Shown here piece after piece: positions 1 to 10,038 of a stretch of 64,000 nucleotides of DNA. This DNA is from Symbiodinium natans (lineage: Eukaryota > Sar > Dinophyceae > Suessiales > Symbiodiniaceae): assembly GCA_905221605.1 (NCBI GenBank), contig CAJNDS010000724.1, positions 724,001 to 788,000 of the forward strand, in the 5' to 3' direction. The stretch's first letter is position 1. Each line of letters opens with the position of its first letter. The notes beneath the pieces were generated by a model. The model did no database searches, was not told where the DNA came from, and was given only the letters and a program-made list of their open reading frames with translations. Position numbers and translations under genes: made by a program.

Positions 1-353
1 TAAGGGCGCTGCTGGTACGTGCTATAGGGTTTAGGGTTGAGGGTCTGGCGACAAAGCCTGTGCAGCCTGAATGGCAAGGCTTCCTACGTTTTGAGGACCC
101 CAAACCCTTAATGGCACACTTGCCAAGCTTTGAGGATCCCGAAACTGCACCTATGCCTTTAGCGTAAATGGTGAACCCAAAAGCCCCGCACCCTTAATGG
201 CACGAACTTTCCAGGCTTGCAGGGCCCTGAAACTGGCTTTGGACATTGCGTTTCAGGTCGTAAGCGCTGAACCCCAAAGCACCGAAACCCTCAATGGCAT
301 GAGCTTGCCAAGCTTTCAGAACCCTGAAACTGACAAAGCATGGCCCTGGCGAG
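1..353. repeat. Degenerate ~95 bp tandem repeat, presumed intron
   Basis: The motif CCTTAATGGCAC followed by CTTGCCAAGCTTT and a stretch like CCTGAAACTG recurs about four times with drift (around 75-150, 180-230, 290-330). No reading frame here continues convincingly into the exon at 354. I read it as the repeat-filled end of an intron; it could also be an older exon-derived duplication. Confidence 0.45.
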
Positions 354-1281
354 GCATCTTGGGACGTGACGAAGTGCATGCCCGCTGGCCTCACCGATCC
401 GAAGTTCTGGCGAACCATGATCTGGTTTGCGGAACGCGCCATGTTGCAGCTCATCCCTGTGTACTTCGCCGAGAAGAAACAGCAGAAGAATTGCAAATCC
501 CAACTGCATCAGTACCTCTCGCAAACTGGAGTGTTTGACCCCTGGTGGGATGACGGCAACTTTTCCCAAGCAGCCAACGCAGCAAAGATCCGGCCCATTC
601 CTTTGTCCCAGTTGTGGGCTACCGAGGAGATCTCTGCCCCGGAGCTGAAGTTCATCATGCAGCGCTTGGTAGGTGCACAGACGCGGGAAGTGTTTGCGTG
701 TGTGCACATACGTGATTTGTTTCGAAGTTTTGGAGATCTAAAAGCCTTTTGGAAACCTTGGAGTCCCTGTCAAATCCTCCTGAAACCTTCTTCATGCAGT
801 CCGGGACAGGCATGTATTGTTCCCAGTCTGCGTCAGAGCGCATCAACGGATTGATCAAGTTTGTGACGGGCGACCCTTTAAGAAACAACTTGAAGTATGA
901 CACGAGATGCAGCTTGGCCACAGTCGCGAGCAAGTACAAGGCCATGAAAGGAGGTCGCAAGGAGCACAAAAGTTGAAAAACACTCTTCCTACCCTAGTGG
1001 TGTTCTGTTTTGGGAAAGGGTCGGCCAATCGCATTACCCATGAAAACATGTGTGATATCGACTAGGAGAAGGAGCAAGATGGCTTCTGGCAGGAGGACTG
1101 GAACATGGAAGCCGATTCAGATGCGGAAATGTGGTCGGACGAGGAGGAAGCAGCCGCCGCCGGTGCCGGCCTGGGCTTCGCCGCGGAGGATCCTGACTCC
1201 GATGAGCAGGAGCTCAGCGATGACAACGGTGCAAGTTCTTCATCGGAGACGTCTGAGAGCAGCGCAAGCGATTCCGATTGA
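354..1281 (+). CDS. 3' end of a multi-exon gene, unknown product with acidic C-terminus (three exons)
   Basis: Three exons join in phase: 354-668 (GTAGGT donor), 800-961 (GA donor) and 1066-1281 ending in TGA. Together they encode about 230 residues; the 5' part lies outside the window or upstream of 354. Exon 1 contains GLTDPKFWRTMIWFAERAM and FDPWWDDGNF. Exon 2 contains CSQSASERINGLIKFV and SLATVASKYKAM, a pattern (SASER, later R..L, later K.Y) that loosely recalls the C-terminal dimerisation region of hAT transposases. Exon 3 is a low-complexity acidic tail (WSDEEEAAAAGAG, then SSSSETSESSASDSD). Introns are short (131 and 104 bp) compared with the rest of the window. I do not recognise the protein with certainty; a domesticated transposase-like protein is one option, an unrelated hypothetical protein another. 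Confidence 0.6.
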
Positions 1282-1640
1282 TGTATCCTGCAAGGTCGTC
1301 GCATGCTCCAGGGTGTCCAAACGTAATCCCGCTGGTGTAAGAGGCAACACGGATCGCGGGCAACACCGTACTCAATATGACGGATTGCTGGCGCCCTGTA
1401 AATGTTGCAGGCCCCCGGAATCTGAAATCATATGCTCCTGGCCCCGGAAGCATAGGAAATGCCCGCCACGAAAAGCCAAAAACACTAAAACCCCATCCCT
1501 TAAACTTTTTGGACGCCTCAAACCCTAAAATCCCAACCCCCCCGACCCCTAAGCCCTTACAAACCCAGACAAGTCCCTGACGGCGCATCCTAAACCCAAC
1601 CGCTAAAGACCCCGAGCCTTTCACCTAGACAAGTAGACCC
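1282..1640. other. Intergenic sequence after the acidic-tail gene
   Basis: There is no supported gene. CCCTAAA-like units begin around 1475 and grade into the tandem repeat that follows. No polyadenylation signal could be singled out. Confidence 0.4.
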
Positions 1641-3830
1641 TGAGTCGTATTCAGCAATGATCCTTGCAACTGCGCACCTGCACAGAGCAGTTTCGGGTTG
1701 AGTTTCTTTTGCCCGCGAGACACAAGCAGCCCCATATGCGATGTGGTGCCGCTGTCGATCCTTGCTTTTAGGGGGCCCAAACATAGTTTCATCTCTGGTC
1801 TGTAATCTGTTGGGGAGAGTTTACTTTATTTGTTCCATAGAGACTCAAGTTGTTGTAGCCAGCCATGGATTCGGACTCCTTTAGAAGAAAAAAGGATCGT
1901 CGGCAACAGTACAGGTCTGGCGGATTCTTGGGACCCTGGGGCACTGCTCCCTTGCAGCCCGACTACAAGTAAAACGTTTGAGGCCTCCAGAACCACAAAC
2001 AAAGATCCCTGCAACACCTGAAGCCCTGGAAGCCCGAAAACGAACCCCGAACAAACCGAAACCCCATACACCCCTAACCCCTAAACCTTCTGGAGCATTG
2101 AAACCCTATGCTGCAAGGACCCTTCAACCCTTACGAACTCCTGGAAATCCTTAGAGACCCCTAAAAGCCCCGAAGCCCGTGAGCCTTTCAAAGCGCTAAA
2201 ACCCGAAGCAGTCGCTTCTAGGGAAAGTCGGATTCAGCAGTGATCCTTCTGCGCAGAGCAGTTTCGGTTTGAGTTTCTTTGGCCCGCGAGACACAAGCAG
2301 CGCCATCGATCCTTGCTTTCAGAGGGCTCAAACATAGTTTCAGCGCTGGTCTGTAGTATTTGGGGAGAGTGTACTTCATTTGTTGCATAGAGACTCAAGT
2401 TGTAGCCAAACATGGATGTGGGCTGGCGGATTCTTGGGGACCCTGGGGCACTGCTCCCTTGCAGCCCGAGTACAAGTACAACGTTTGAAGCCTTCAGAAC
2501 CACAAACAAAGATCCCTGCAACACCTGAAGCCCTGGAAGCCCGAAAACGAACCCCGAACAAACCGAAACCCCATACACCCCTAACCCCTAAACCTTCTGG
2601 AGCATTGAAACCCTATGCTGCAAGGACCCTTCAACCCTTACGAACTCCTGGAAATCCTTAGAGACCCCTAAAAGCCCCGAAGCCCGTGAGCCTTTCAAAG
2701 CGCTGAAACCGGAAGCAGTCGCTTCCAGGGAAAGTCGGATTCAGCAGTGATCCTTCTGCACAGAGCAGTTTCGGTGTTTGAGTTTCTTTGACCCGCGAGA
2801 CACAAGCAGCGCCATCGATCCTTGCTTTTAGGGGGCTCAAACATAGTTTCAGCGCTGGTCTGTAGTATTTGGGGAGAGTGTACTTCATTTGTTCCATAGA
2901 GACTCAAGTTGTAGCCAAACATGGATGTGGGCTGGCGGATTCTTGGGGACCCTGGGGCACTGCTCCCTTGCAGCCCGAGTACAAGTACAACGTTTGAAGC
3001 CTTCAGAACCACAAACAAAGATCCCTGCAACACCTGAAGCCCTGGAAGCCCGAAAACGAACCCCGAACAAACCGAAACCCCATACACCCCTAACCCCTAA
3101 ACCTTCTGGAGCATTGAAACCCTATGCTGCAAGGACCCTTCAACCCTTACGAACTCCTGGAAATCCTTAGAGACCCCTAAAAGCCCCGAAGCCCGTGAGC
3201 CTTTCAAAGCGCTGAAACCGGAAGCAGTCGCTTCCAGGGAAAGTCGGATTCAGCAGTGATCCTTCTGCACAGAGCAGTTTCGGTGTTTGAGTTTCTTTGA
3301 CCCGCGAGACACAAGCAGCGCCATCGATCCTTGCTTTTAGGGGGCTCAAACATAGTTTCAGCGCTGGTCTGTAGTATTTGGGGAGAGTGTACTTCATTTG
3401 TTCCATAGAGTCAAGTTGTAGCCAAACATGGATGTGGGCTCCTTTAGAACAAAAATGGATCCTCGGCAACAGTACAGGTCTGGCGGATTTTGGGGACCCT
3501 GGGGCACTGCTCCCTTGCAGCCCGAGTACAAGTACAACGTTTGAAGCCTTCAGAACCCTGCAACACCTGAAGCCCTAGAAGCCCGGAAAAAAGGCCCGAA
3601 CAAACCGAAACTCCATAAACCCGTAACCCCTAAACCTTGTGGAGCATTGAAACCCTATTCTACAAATCCCCGCTGCCCTTGAACCCAAAGCCCCTAAACC
3701 CCTGAGCCTTTTAAAGCGTAAAAACCTGAAGCAGTCGCTTCCAGGGAAAGTCGGATTCAGCAGTGATCCTTGCAACTGCGCACCTGCACAGAGCAGTTTC
3801 GGTTTGAGTTTCTTTTACCCACGAGATACG
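1640..3830. repeat. Tandem repeat with ~509 bp unit, about four and a half copies
   Basis: The landmark TTCAGCAGTGATCCTT recurs at about 2230, 2739 and 3248 (spacing 509 bp) and again near 3755. A diverged copy starts near 1653 (spacing about 575). The second and third units are nearly identical, including GTAGCCAAACATGGATGTGG, while the outer ones carry indels, as expected from unequal crossing over. Each unit contains CCCTAAA-like stretches. Open frames of 60-130 codons in it recur with the repeat period on both strands and are not supported as genes. Confidence 0.85.
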
Positions 3831-3899
3831 AGCAGCACCATATGGGACTTGGTGCCGCTTGTCGATCCTTGCTGTAGGAGGCCTATACATAGTTTCAGT

Positions 3900-4645
3900 A
3901 CTGATGAGGGACTCATCATCTTCAGACAAGGATCGGCGGCAACAGTAGCTTTGGCTGACCTTTGACGCCGGAAACCGCTCCCTTCCAGCCCGAAAGGACA
4001 GGACCTGCAATGTTCTACGCTCTTCAAACCTCGAGCCACAAACCCCTTAACCTCTGAAAGCCCCAGAGAAGCCTCAAGACCCCAAAAGCTCAAGAACCCT
4101 TAACCCCAACGCCTTCTGGACCCTTGAAAGCATAAACTCCAAGCCGCCTAAACCCCAAAATCCACACCAAAGCTTTGGACGTGTAATCTGTAGTTTCCTG
4201 GCTCGTGAAAGGCTCACGTGTTAACCTATCCGCGTTGTAACGCCGCCTCCCGTGTAACGAACATTCCTACCTAGCCCTGCAGAGGGTTTAGGGTTTAGGG
4301 TTTAGGGTCTTGTGAGTTTTCTTGCCAAGCTCTGTGGCAGATCGTTGGCATGGTTCGCCGGCAGCGCATCAACGCCCCAATGCACGCAGGACCGGGGGGG
4401 GGGGGGGGGGGGCCTCTTGATAACCTCGAACTCAATAGCCTGAATCATGTCCAATATCCACCCTCAACTAATCCCCTAAGCTCTCCGTGTCTTGGATCTC
4501 CGGGGATTGACCTGAAGACTTACCCGACCTGACGCCCTAAACCCTAGACCCCAAACCCCAAACCCTCAACCCTGTACTCCAAGGACTTGTGCGAAACACT
4601 GCAAACCCGTAAACCCATGCAGATACATCACGACCGCTTCTACTT
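3900..4645. other. Non-coding stretch with one TTTAGGG tract and a poly-G run
   Basis: It holds diverged CCCTAAA-like units, a short TTTAGGG tract near 4285-4310, and a run of about 18 G at 4393-4412. I see no gene. Confidence 0.5.
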
Positions 4646-4756
4646 ACTGTTGGCTAGTAGGGAATGAGGGAATGAGGTACCCTACATCCCCCTATATATA
4701 CCCTTTAAGGCATTATATAGGGTACCTCATTCCCTCATTCCCTACTAACCAACAGT
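4646..4756. mobile_element. Inverted-repeat element, family A (ACTGTTGG...CCAACAGT)
   Basis: Two arms of about 37 bp are near-perfect inverted copies: the left begins ACTGTTGGCTAGTAGGGAAT and the right ends CCCTACTAACCAACAGT. The short loop includes CCCTATATATACCC. Related arms occur at 30002-30093, 37851-38076 and 43883-43976, so this is a dispersed MITE-like or foldback element rather than a one-off hairpin. It has no coding capacity. Confidence 0.75.
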
Positions 4757-4859
4757 TCGTCTACTGAACACAGACTTTGGAGAGGGCGTCTCAATGAGCC
4801 CCCTTTAAGTAGGTACCCTAGTTACCCCCGAACTCTCCGCCAAGTTGCTTAAGGCTACG

Positions 4860-5045
4860 CAAGGCTTCTTTCCTTTTTTGGCCGGGTGGGGGGGCGGGGG
4901 GGGGGCGGGGGGGGGGAAATGCTAGTGGGGGATAAGCGAGTAAGTCATGTTCCGACCTCGCCCTCCCCGGCAAATGGAGACCTTTGATCCACCTAAAGCC
5001 GGGGCCCGGGGGGGGGGGGGGGGGGGGGGGGGGGAAGGGGTTTCG
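4860..5045. repeat. Poly-G runs
   Basis: Two clusters of guanine homopolymer occur, at about 4887-4917 and 5007-5034, the second about 26 G long. Apparent proline- or glycine-rich frames here are homopolymer artefacts. Run lengths in the assembly may be inaccurate. Confidence 0.7.
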
Positions 5046-5164
5046 AACCCTGAGAAAGAGAGATTGCATAGGGTACCCCAACTCCCGACGTCCCCACTAA
5101 GCACTAGGAAGTTCGGATGCTTCCCCTTATACTAACAGTCCTTAATGGGAATTTTGAGTAGAAG

Positions 5165-5430
5165 CCCTAAACACTAACCCCTAAACCCCTACACCCCTAA
5201 CCCCCTAAACCCCTAAACCCCTAAACCCCTAAACCCCTAAACCCCTAAACCCCTAAACCCCTAAACCCCTAAACCCCTAAACCCCTAACCCCCTAACCCC
5301 CTAAACCCCTAAACCCCTAAACCCCTAAACCCCTAAACCCCTAAACCCCTAAACCCCTAAACCCCTAAGCCCCTAAACCCCTAAACCCCTAAGCCCCTAA
5401 ACCCCCTAAACCCCTAAACCCTAAACCCTA
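5165..5430. repeat. Array of the 8-base telomere variant CCCCTAAA
   Basis: About 30 tandem copies of CCCCTAAA, with a few CCCCTAAC and CCCCTAAG units, end in ordinary 7-base CCCTAAA units at the right edge. The array is internal, so it is not a chromosome end. The homogeneous 8-base unit matches the array at 25690-26072. Confidence 0.9.
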
Positions 5431-7030
5431 ATTATTTCCGCCCGACCTTGGCGCCGGTGCCAGGCGTCATGGGGCTGGACGCGTTTGTTCCAATCGGACA
5501 GGGGCCCTGCCAGCTCGCTTTTGCACAAAGGACCCGAATACCCTCAACCCTCAACTTAAGCCCTCAGCCCTAAACCCTAAGCCCTAAACCCTAAACCCTA
5601 AAACCCTAAACCCTAAACCCTAAACCCTCTCATCCGAACTGCCACTCCTGGCTGTGGCATGCCTTCATCCCCTGGCAACTGGGTGTGGGACGTGTGTGAA
5701 TGGCAACTTGGTGACCACATGAACCGTTAAATTGGGGTCATATACCCTATACTGCTATAATCCCTATTAACGTGTATGGACCATAAACCCTGTAAGGTTC
5801 ATTCGGTCCCCAAAGAAGGGTGGGTGAACGAATGTAGGTGTGTGTGTGTGGGAAGAGGTGAGGAGGTTTAGGGGGGTTTCGAGTTCTTGGGTTTGTTTTG
5901 GGGTATTCACGGGTTTGGGGGTTCCGGATTGTTTTGGGTGTTGAGGTTGTTTTGGGAGTTTGGGGTGTGGGGTTTAGGGACGAGGGTCTATGGGGTTTAG
6001 GGTTTAGGGTTAAACCCGGTAGAGGGTTTAGAGGTTTAGGTGTTATAGGGGTTAGGGGTTTAGCTTAAACCCTAAGCACCGCCGCTAGACAACTTGCAAG
6101 ACTCAGGCTATTATTGGGCTGCAAGGGTGCTGCCAGTAACTCTACCTATACCCAAGATATCAATATCAACCCTAAACCCTAAACCCTAAACCCTAAACCC
6201 TAAACCCTAAACCCTAAGCCCTAAGCCCTAAGCCCTAAGCCCTAAGCCCTAAGCCCTAAGCCCTAAGCCCTAACCCTAAACCCTGACCGAACCCTTGGTT
6301 CATGTGTTAGCATTGACAAGAGAAGTGGGCAACTATGCAGGTGTTTTGTTGAAGCAGTAACCCTGAACCCTGAACCCTAAACCCTAAACCCTAAACTAAC
6401 CTTGAGCGCAGTAGCTTCTCCGTACCAAAGCCGAAGTCCTACACCCCCAATCGTAGTGCCCCAAACCCTAAACCCCGAACCCTAAACCCTAAACCCTAAA
6501 CCCTAAACCCTAAACCCCAAACCCTAAACCCTAAACCCTAAACCCTAAACCTACTGGCTCGGCTTCTGTACAGCTGCGGGCTCCCCGAATCTTCGTAGCT
6601 GCCAGGAGTAGTCGCATGACACACAATACGCAGGATGGCGCTTTGTAGCCATAGGCTCTAGATGGGGCTTAGGGAGGGTTTAGGGTTTCGGGTTTAGGGT
6701 TTAGGGTGTAGGGTTTAGGGTTTAGGGTTTAGGGTTTAGGGCCGTCGACCAAACCTATGGACCACCCAAGGTTTAGGTTACAAGGACTTACGTGGCCTAG
6801 GGCTTTGTATGGTCGCTGGGCTATAGGTATGTAAGGTGTGCTATGCACCCTGTACCCAAAACCCTGAACCCTAAACCCTAAACCCTGAAACAGGTTTAGC
6901 ACGGAACTCATACACCAGCAGCGCTAGCGTGCCAGCAGTTAGACATGGAGGCTCTTGATATGCAGGCTGCGGATTAGCGTTGAAGAAGTTGCAGTCTGGG
7001 GTGTAGGGTTTCAGGGTTCAGGGTGTAGGC
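5430..7030. other. Gene-free stretch with CCCTAAA and TTTAGGG arrays
   Basis: Arrays lie near 5565-5630, 6165-6285 (the second half switches to CCCTAAG units), 6375-6400, 6465-6552 and 6665-6745 (TTTAGGG orientation). The sequence between them shows no supported exon. Confidence 0.55.
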
Positions 7031-7033
7031 GTA

Positions 7034-7153
7034 CAGGGTGGGGCCCCCTAGTTATAAGTAGAGTTATAAGGGCCCTAAATTGGGTTATAAGGACCCTAAG
7101 TTAGGTTATAAGTCCCTTAACTGCAGTTAGTATAGTAAGGGGGCCCCACCCTG
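7034..7153 (+). mobile_element. 120 bp MITE, copy 1 (forward)
   Basis: The terminal inverted repeats CAGGGTGGGGCCCCCT and AGGGGGCCCCACCCTG are perfect 16-mers. The interior is three staggered ANGTTATAAG-type units. TA flanks both ends (GTA before, TAG after), consistent with a TA target-site duplication as in Tc1/mariner-like families. It has no coding capacity and is one of five copies of identical length. Confidence 0.85.
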
Positions 7154-7159
7154 TAGGGT

Positions 7160-8690
7160 TTAGGGTTTAGGGTTTAAGGTTTTCCATTCAGCGTTTAGGG
7201 TTTTGGGTTTAGGGAGTTGAAGGTTCGGGTTTTGTGCGATTAGGTCCCCCGAGTAGACCCGAAAAGCCCTCAAATTCTACTTGCTTTCTTGACACCAAGA
7301 ACCTTGAATAGATCCATAAACCCTATAGCGTTCCTTTTTAAGCCCTAACTTTTCTGATCTGTCTGTAAATCCTACAAGCCCCCAAGCCCAAAACCCTATA
7401 CGCCATATTGTGCTAAGCCCTGAACCTTCAGCCAAACTCCATTTTTGCGAAGCTGCGGAGCCGTGCGCTGTCCTAAACTAACCCTAAAGCCTACACCCTA
7501 AACACTAAGCCCTGAACCCTAAACCCTGAACCCTAAACCCTAAATCCTAGACCCTAGACCCTAGACCCTAACGCTAAACCCCAAACCTGCCTCTTTGTGC
7601 AGGTGACGGAGATGTGGACCCCCATTGCCGCGGCATGGCCCGCGGGTGGAAAGCTCTGAGTGGGCTGGAAATGGGCTTAGTAGCTGAGTAGATAGCCTTT
7701 AACCTTTTTGGGTCTGCCATAATTGAAAGGTTAACCCCTTTTTGGGTCGAGGTACTCAGCAACTAGGTGGGGGTTTGGCAGTTTATAAGGTTTAGGTTGA
7801 GAGTTTGGGAGTTTAGGGTTTGGGAGTTAAGGGTTTAGGTTTAGGGTTTGGAATTTTAGGGTTTGGGAGTTTAGGGTTTAGGGTTTGGGAGTTCAGGGTT
7901 CAGGGGTTAGAGCGTATGAGAGTTTAGGGCTTAGAGTTTGCGAGTTTAGGATTTTGGGTTTCGGCTTCGGGAGATTTCGTGGGGTCCGTGCCGACATCAC
8001 AGAGTAGAAAGGGTCGTATGCTTGCGACACGATGCGTGGTGCATGACGAGGGCATTCTTTTGCTCGAGCAACCTCCAAGAAACAAGTCCCGCTTGCGACT
8101 TGCCTTCTGTAGCCACTCTGCCGCAGTGAGGTTTTGTAGGTTTTGGCTTGAAGGCTTTGGGTAGTCTACGACCCAGAAGGTTTAGGATTTAGGGTAGTGA
8201 GGTTTCCAGGCAGATCTTCCTTGGGACCGAATGAACCCTCCTATTGAGACTTAGGGTTTAGGGTTTCGGGTATGTTCTCCTCTTGGGGCCAGAAGGATCA
8301 CATTGAGCAACCATCCTGTTGGGACTTGTATAGTGAGTTTAGGGGATATTCTGTGCTTAATTGGGATGAATGGCGTCCGTAAACCTATTTGGGTTCGGGG
8401 GATGTTCTCCTCTTCCGGGTTAAAACGATGCTGTTGGAGCATTCTTTTTCAGAGGGTTGGGATCCCCTAATTCCTCTCACAAGAGGCCTTGAACAGACCT
8501 TCATTCGCCTTGATTCCCCTTAATTTCCCTGAATGGACCTTACATGGCCAGAGCAGGCCCTGATGTCCTTTCTTGCGGGTTGGGGTTCCCTTTTAGTCCT
8601 TTAAAAACCAAAACGGGGCATCCTTTCCACCCTAAACCCTAAACCCTAAACCCTAAACCCTCTCTATCACATATATATATATATATATAT
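7160..8690. other. Gene-free stretch with dispersed telomere-type units
   Basis: CCCTAAA units occur near 7490-7580 and degenerate TTTAGGG units near 7780-7935. Two diverged copies of a GATGTTCTCCTCTT-containing repeat lie near 8271 and 8401. A short (TA)n tract lies at about 8671-8690. I saw no supported exon. Confidence 0.45.
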
Positions 8691-8692
8691 GT

Positions 8693-9342
8693 AAACCTTC
8701 GGGCGATTTCGGCCAAACTGCCACCCGATGTTCGGGCGATTTCGGCCAATCTGACCCCAATGTTCGGGCGATTCCGGCCAATCTGACCCCAATGTTCGGG
8801 CGATTTCGGGCAGGCCGAAAATTTACGAACATTGGGGCCCCCAATGTTCAGGCGATTTCGGCCAATCTGAATGTTCGGGCGATTTCGGCCAATCTGACCC
8901 CAATGTTCGGGCATTGGGGTCAGATTGGCCGGAATCGCCCGAACATTGGGGTCAGATTGGCCGAAATCTCCCGAACATTGGGGGGCCAGTTTGGCCGAAA
9001 TCGCCCGAACATTGGGGTCAGATTGGCCGAAATCGCCCGAACATTGGGGGCCCCCAATGTTCGTGACTTTCCGGCCTGGCCGAAATCGCCCGAACATTGG
9101 GGTCAGATTGGCCGGAATCGCCCGAACCTTGGGGTCAGATTGGCCGAAATCGCCCGAACATTGGGGTCAGATTGGCCGAAATCGCCTGAACATTGGGGGC
9201 CCCAATGTTCGTGATTTTTCGGCCTGGCCGAAATCGCCCGAACATTGGGGGCCCCAATGTTCGTGGCTTTTCGGCCTGGCCGAAATGGCCCGAACATTGG
9301 GGTCAGATTGGCCGGAATCGCCCGAACATTGGGGTCAGATTG
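8693..9342. repeat. Palindromic array of a 32 bp unit
   Basis: The unit starts GTTCGGGCGATTTCGGCCAA and continues TCTGACCCCAAT. Copies run in this orientation from about 8699 to 8910, then in the reverse orientation (TTGGGGTCAGATTGG...) to 9342, with further local inversions marked by GGGGGCCCCCAATGTTCG. About 18 units are visible. Every frame encodes repeats such as EHWGQIGRNRPNIGV, but this follows from the DNA repeat; frames are open on both strands and none looks like a gene. Confidence 0.85.
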
Positions 9343-9713
9343 TTCGTCGGGGGGCTCGGTAGGATGGAGATTTTTTATTTTCCTAATATTGTGGGGTTCT
9401 TTGGGCGGGTGGGTTTTTTCTGAGCCTGGAACCTCCTAATGACTATGAATGCTAGAACAGTGACCCTCTAGACCCTAAACCCTAAACCCTAAACCCTTTT
9501 CATTCCTAGGTTACTTCCCTGGGTCTAGTCAGGCTCACTGCAGCTTTGCGCCTCTGTCGTGCACACCTGAGAGCCGTGTTGGGGCTTCAGGGTTTAGGGT
9601 GGTAGGGTTTTGGGTTTTGGGTTTTGGGTTCAGGGGTTTAGGGTTCAAGTTTTTTGGGGTTCAGGGTTGAGGGGTTAGGGTTTAGGTTTGGAATTCCCTT
9701 CGCAAAGAAGTCG
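9343..9713. other. Gene-free stretch
   Basis: One CCCTAAA tract lies at about 9473-9497 and degenerate TTTAGGG units run from 9590 onward. No coding signal was seen. Confidence 0.4.
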
Positions 9714-9790
9714 GGAAAAGGGGGCAAAGGGGTAAAAGGGGTCAAAGGGGTAAAAGGGGTAAAGGGGGTTAAGGGGTAAAAGGGCAAATA
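9714..9790. repeat. GGGGTAAAA minisatellite
   Basis: About eight drifting copies of GGGGTAAAA or GGGGTCAAA are visible. It may be a local telomere-unit derivative with an expanded A run. Confidence 0.6.
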
Positions 9791-9939
9791 GGGTCAGACC
9801 TTTCAGGGGTTCTTAGGTTTTCCGGTTCTTGGGACGTGCTTGGGATGGGCCTTCGGAGGGAGGGGGAGCCTTGGCGGCCTTTTCAGGTCAGGTTTTCGGG
9901 CTCTTGGGATGGTGTTCCTGGTTTTTGCCTGAGTGTCGT

Positions 9940-10038
9940 TATATGGTCCCTTCATATGCTCCCTTGCCTTCTGTAGAGGGTTCTGAAGTAAATGGGCCCT
10001 TAGGGTTCATAAGGGGTATACAAGGGGTCCCCTTTGAA
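9940..10038. mobile_element. Dispersed repeat family D (GGGCCC / GGGGTATACAAGGGGTCCCC)
   Basis: The stretch contains TATGGTCCCTTCATATGCTC, GAGGGTTCTGAAGTAAATGG and GGGGTATACAAGGGGTCCCC. Related copies occur at 25508-25670, 26870-26985, 27180-27226, 33526-33656 and 61969-62045. In longer copies the ends are inverted (TACATGGGCCC-like and GGGCCCATGCAACTA-like). Confidence 0.5.

Noticed and set aside
1830..3578. Open frames of 60-130 codons on both strands
   Set aside because: They recur with the 509 bp repeat period and are rich in residues dictated by CCCTAAA units.
5165..5430. Chromosome end (true telomere)
   Set aside because: Arrays are short, internal, in both orientations and followed by tens of kilobases of other sequence.
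8693..9342. CRISPR-like array
   Set aside because: The 32 bp repeats have no unique spacers, and the genome is eukaryotic.
8639..9439. Frames of 140-152 codons with EHWGQIGRNRPNIG repeats
   Set aside because: They follow from the 32 bp palindromic array and are open on both strands.
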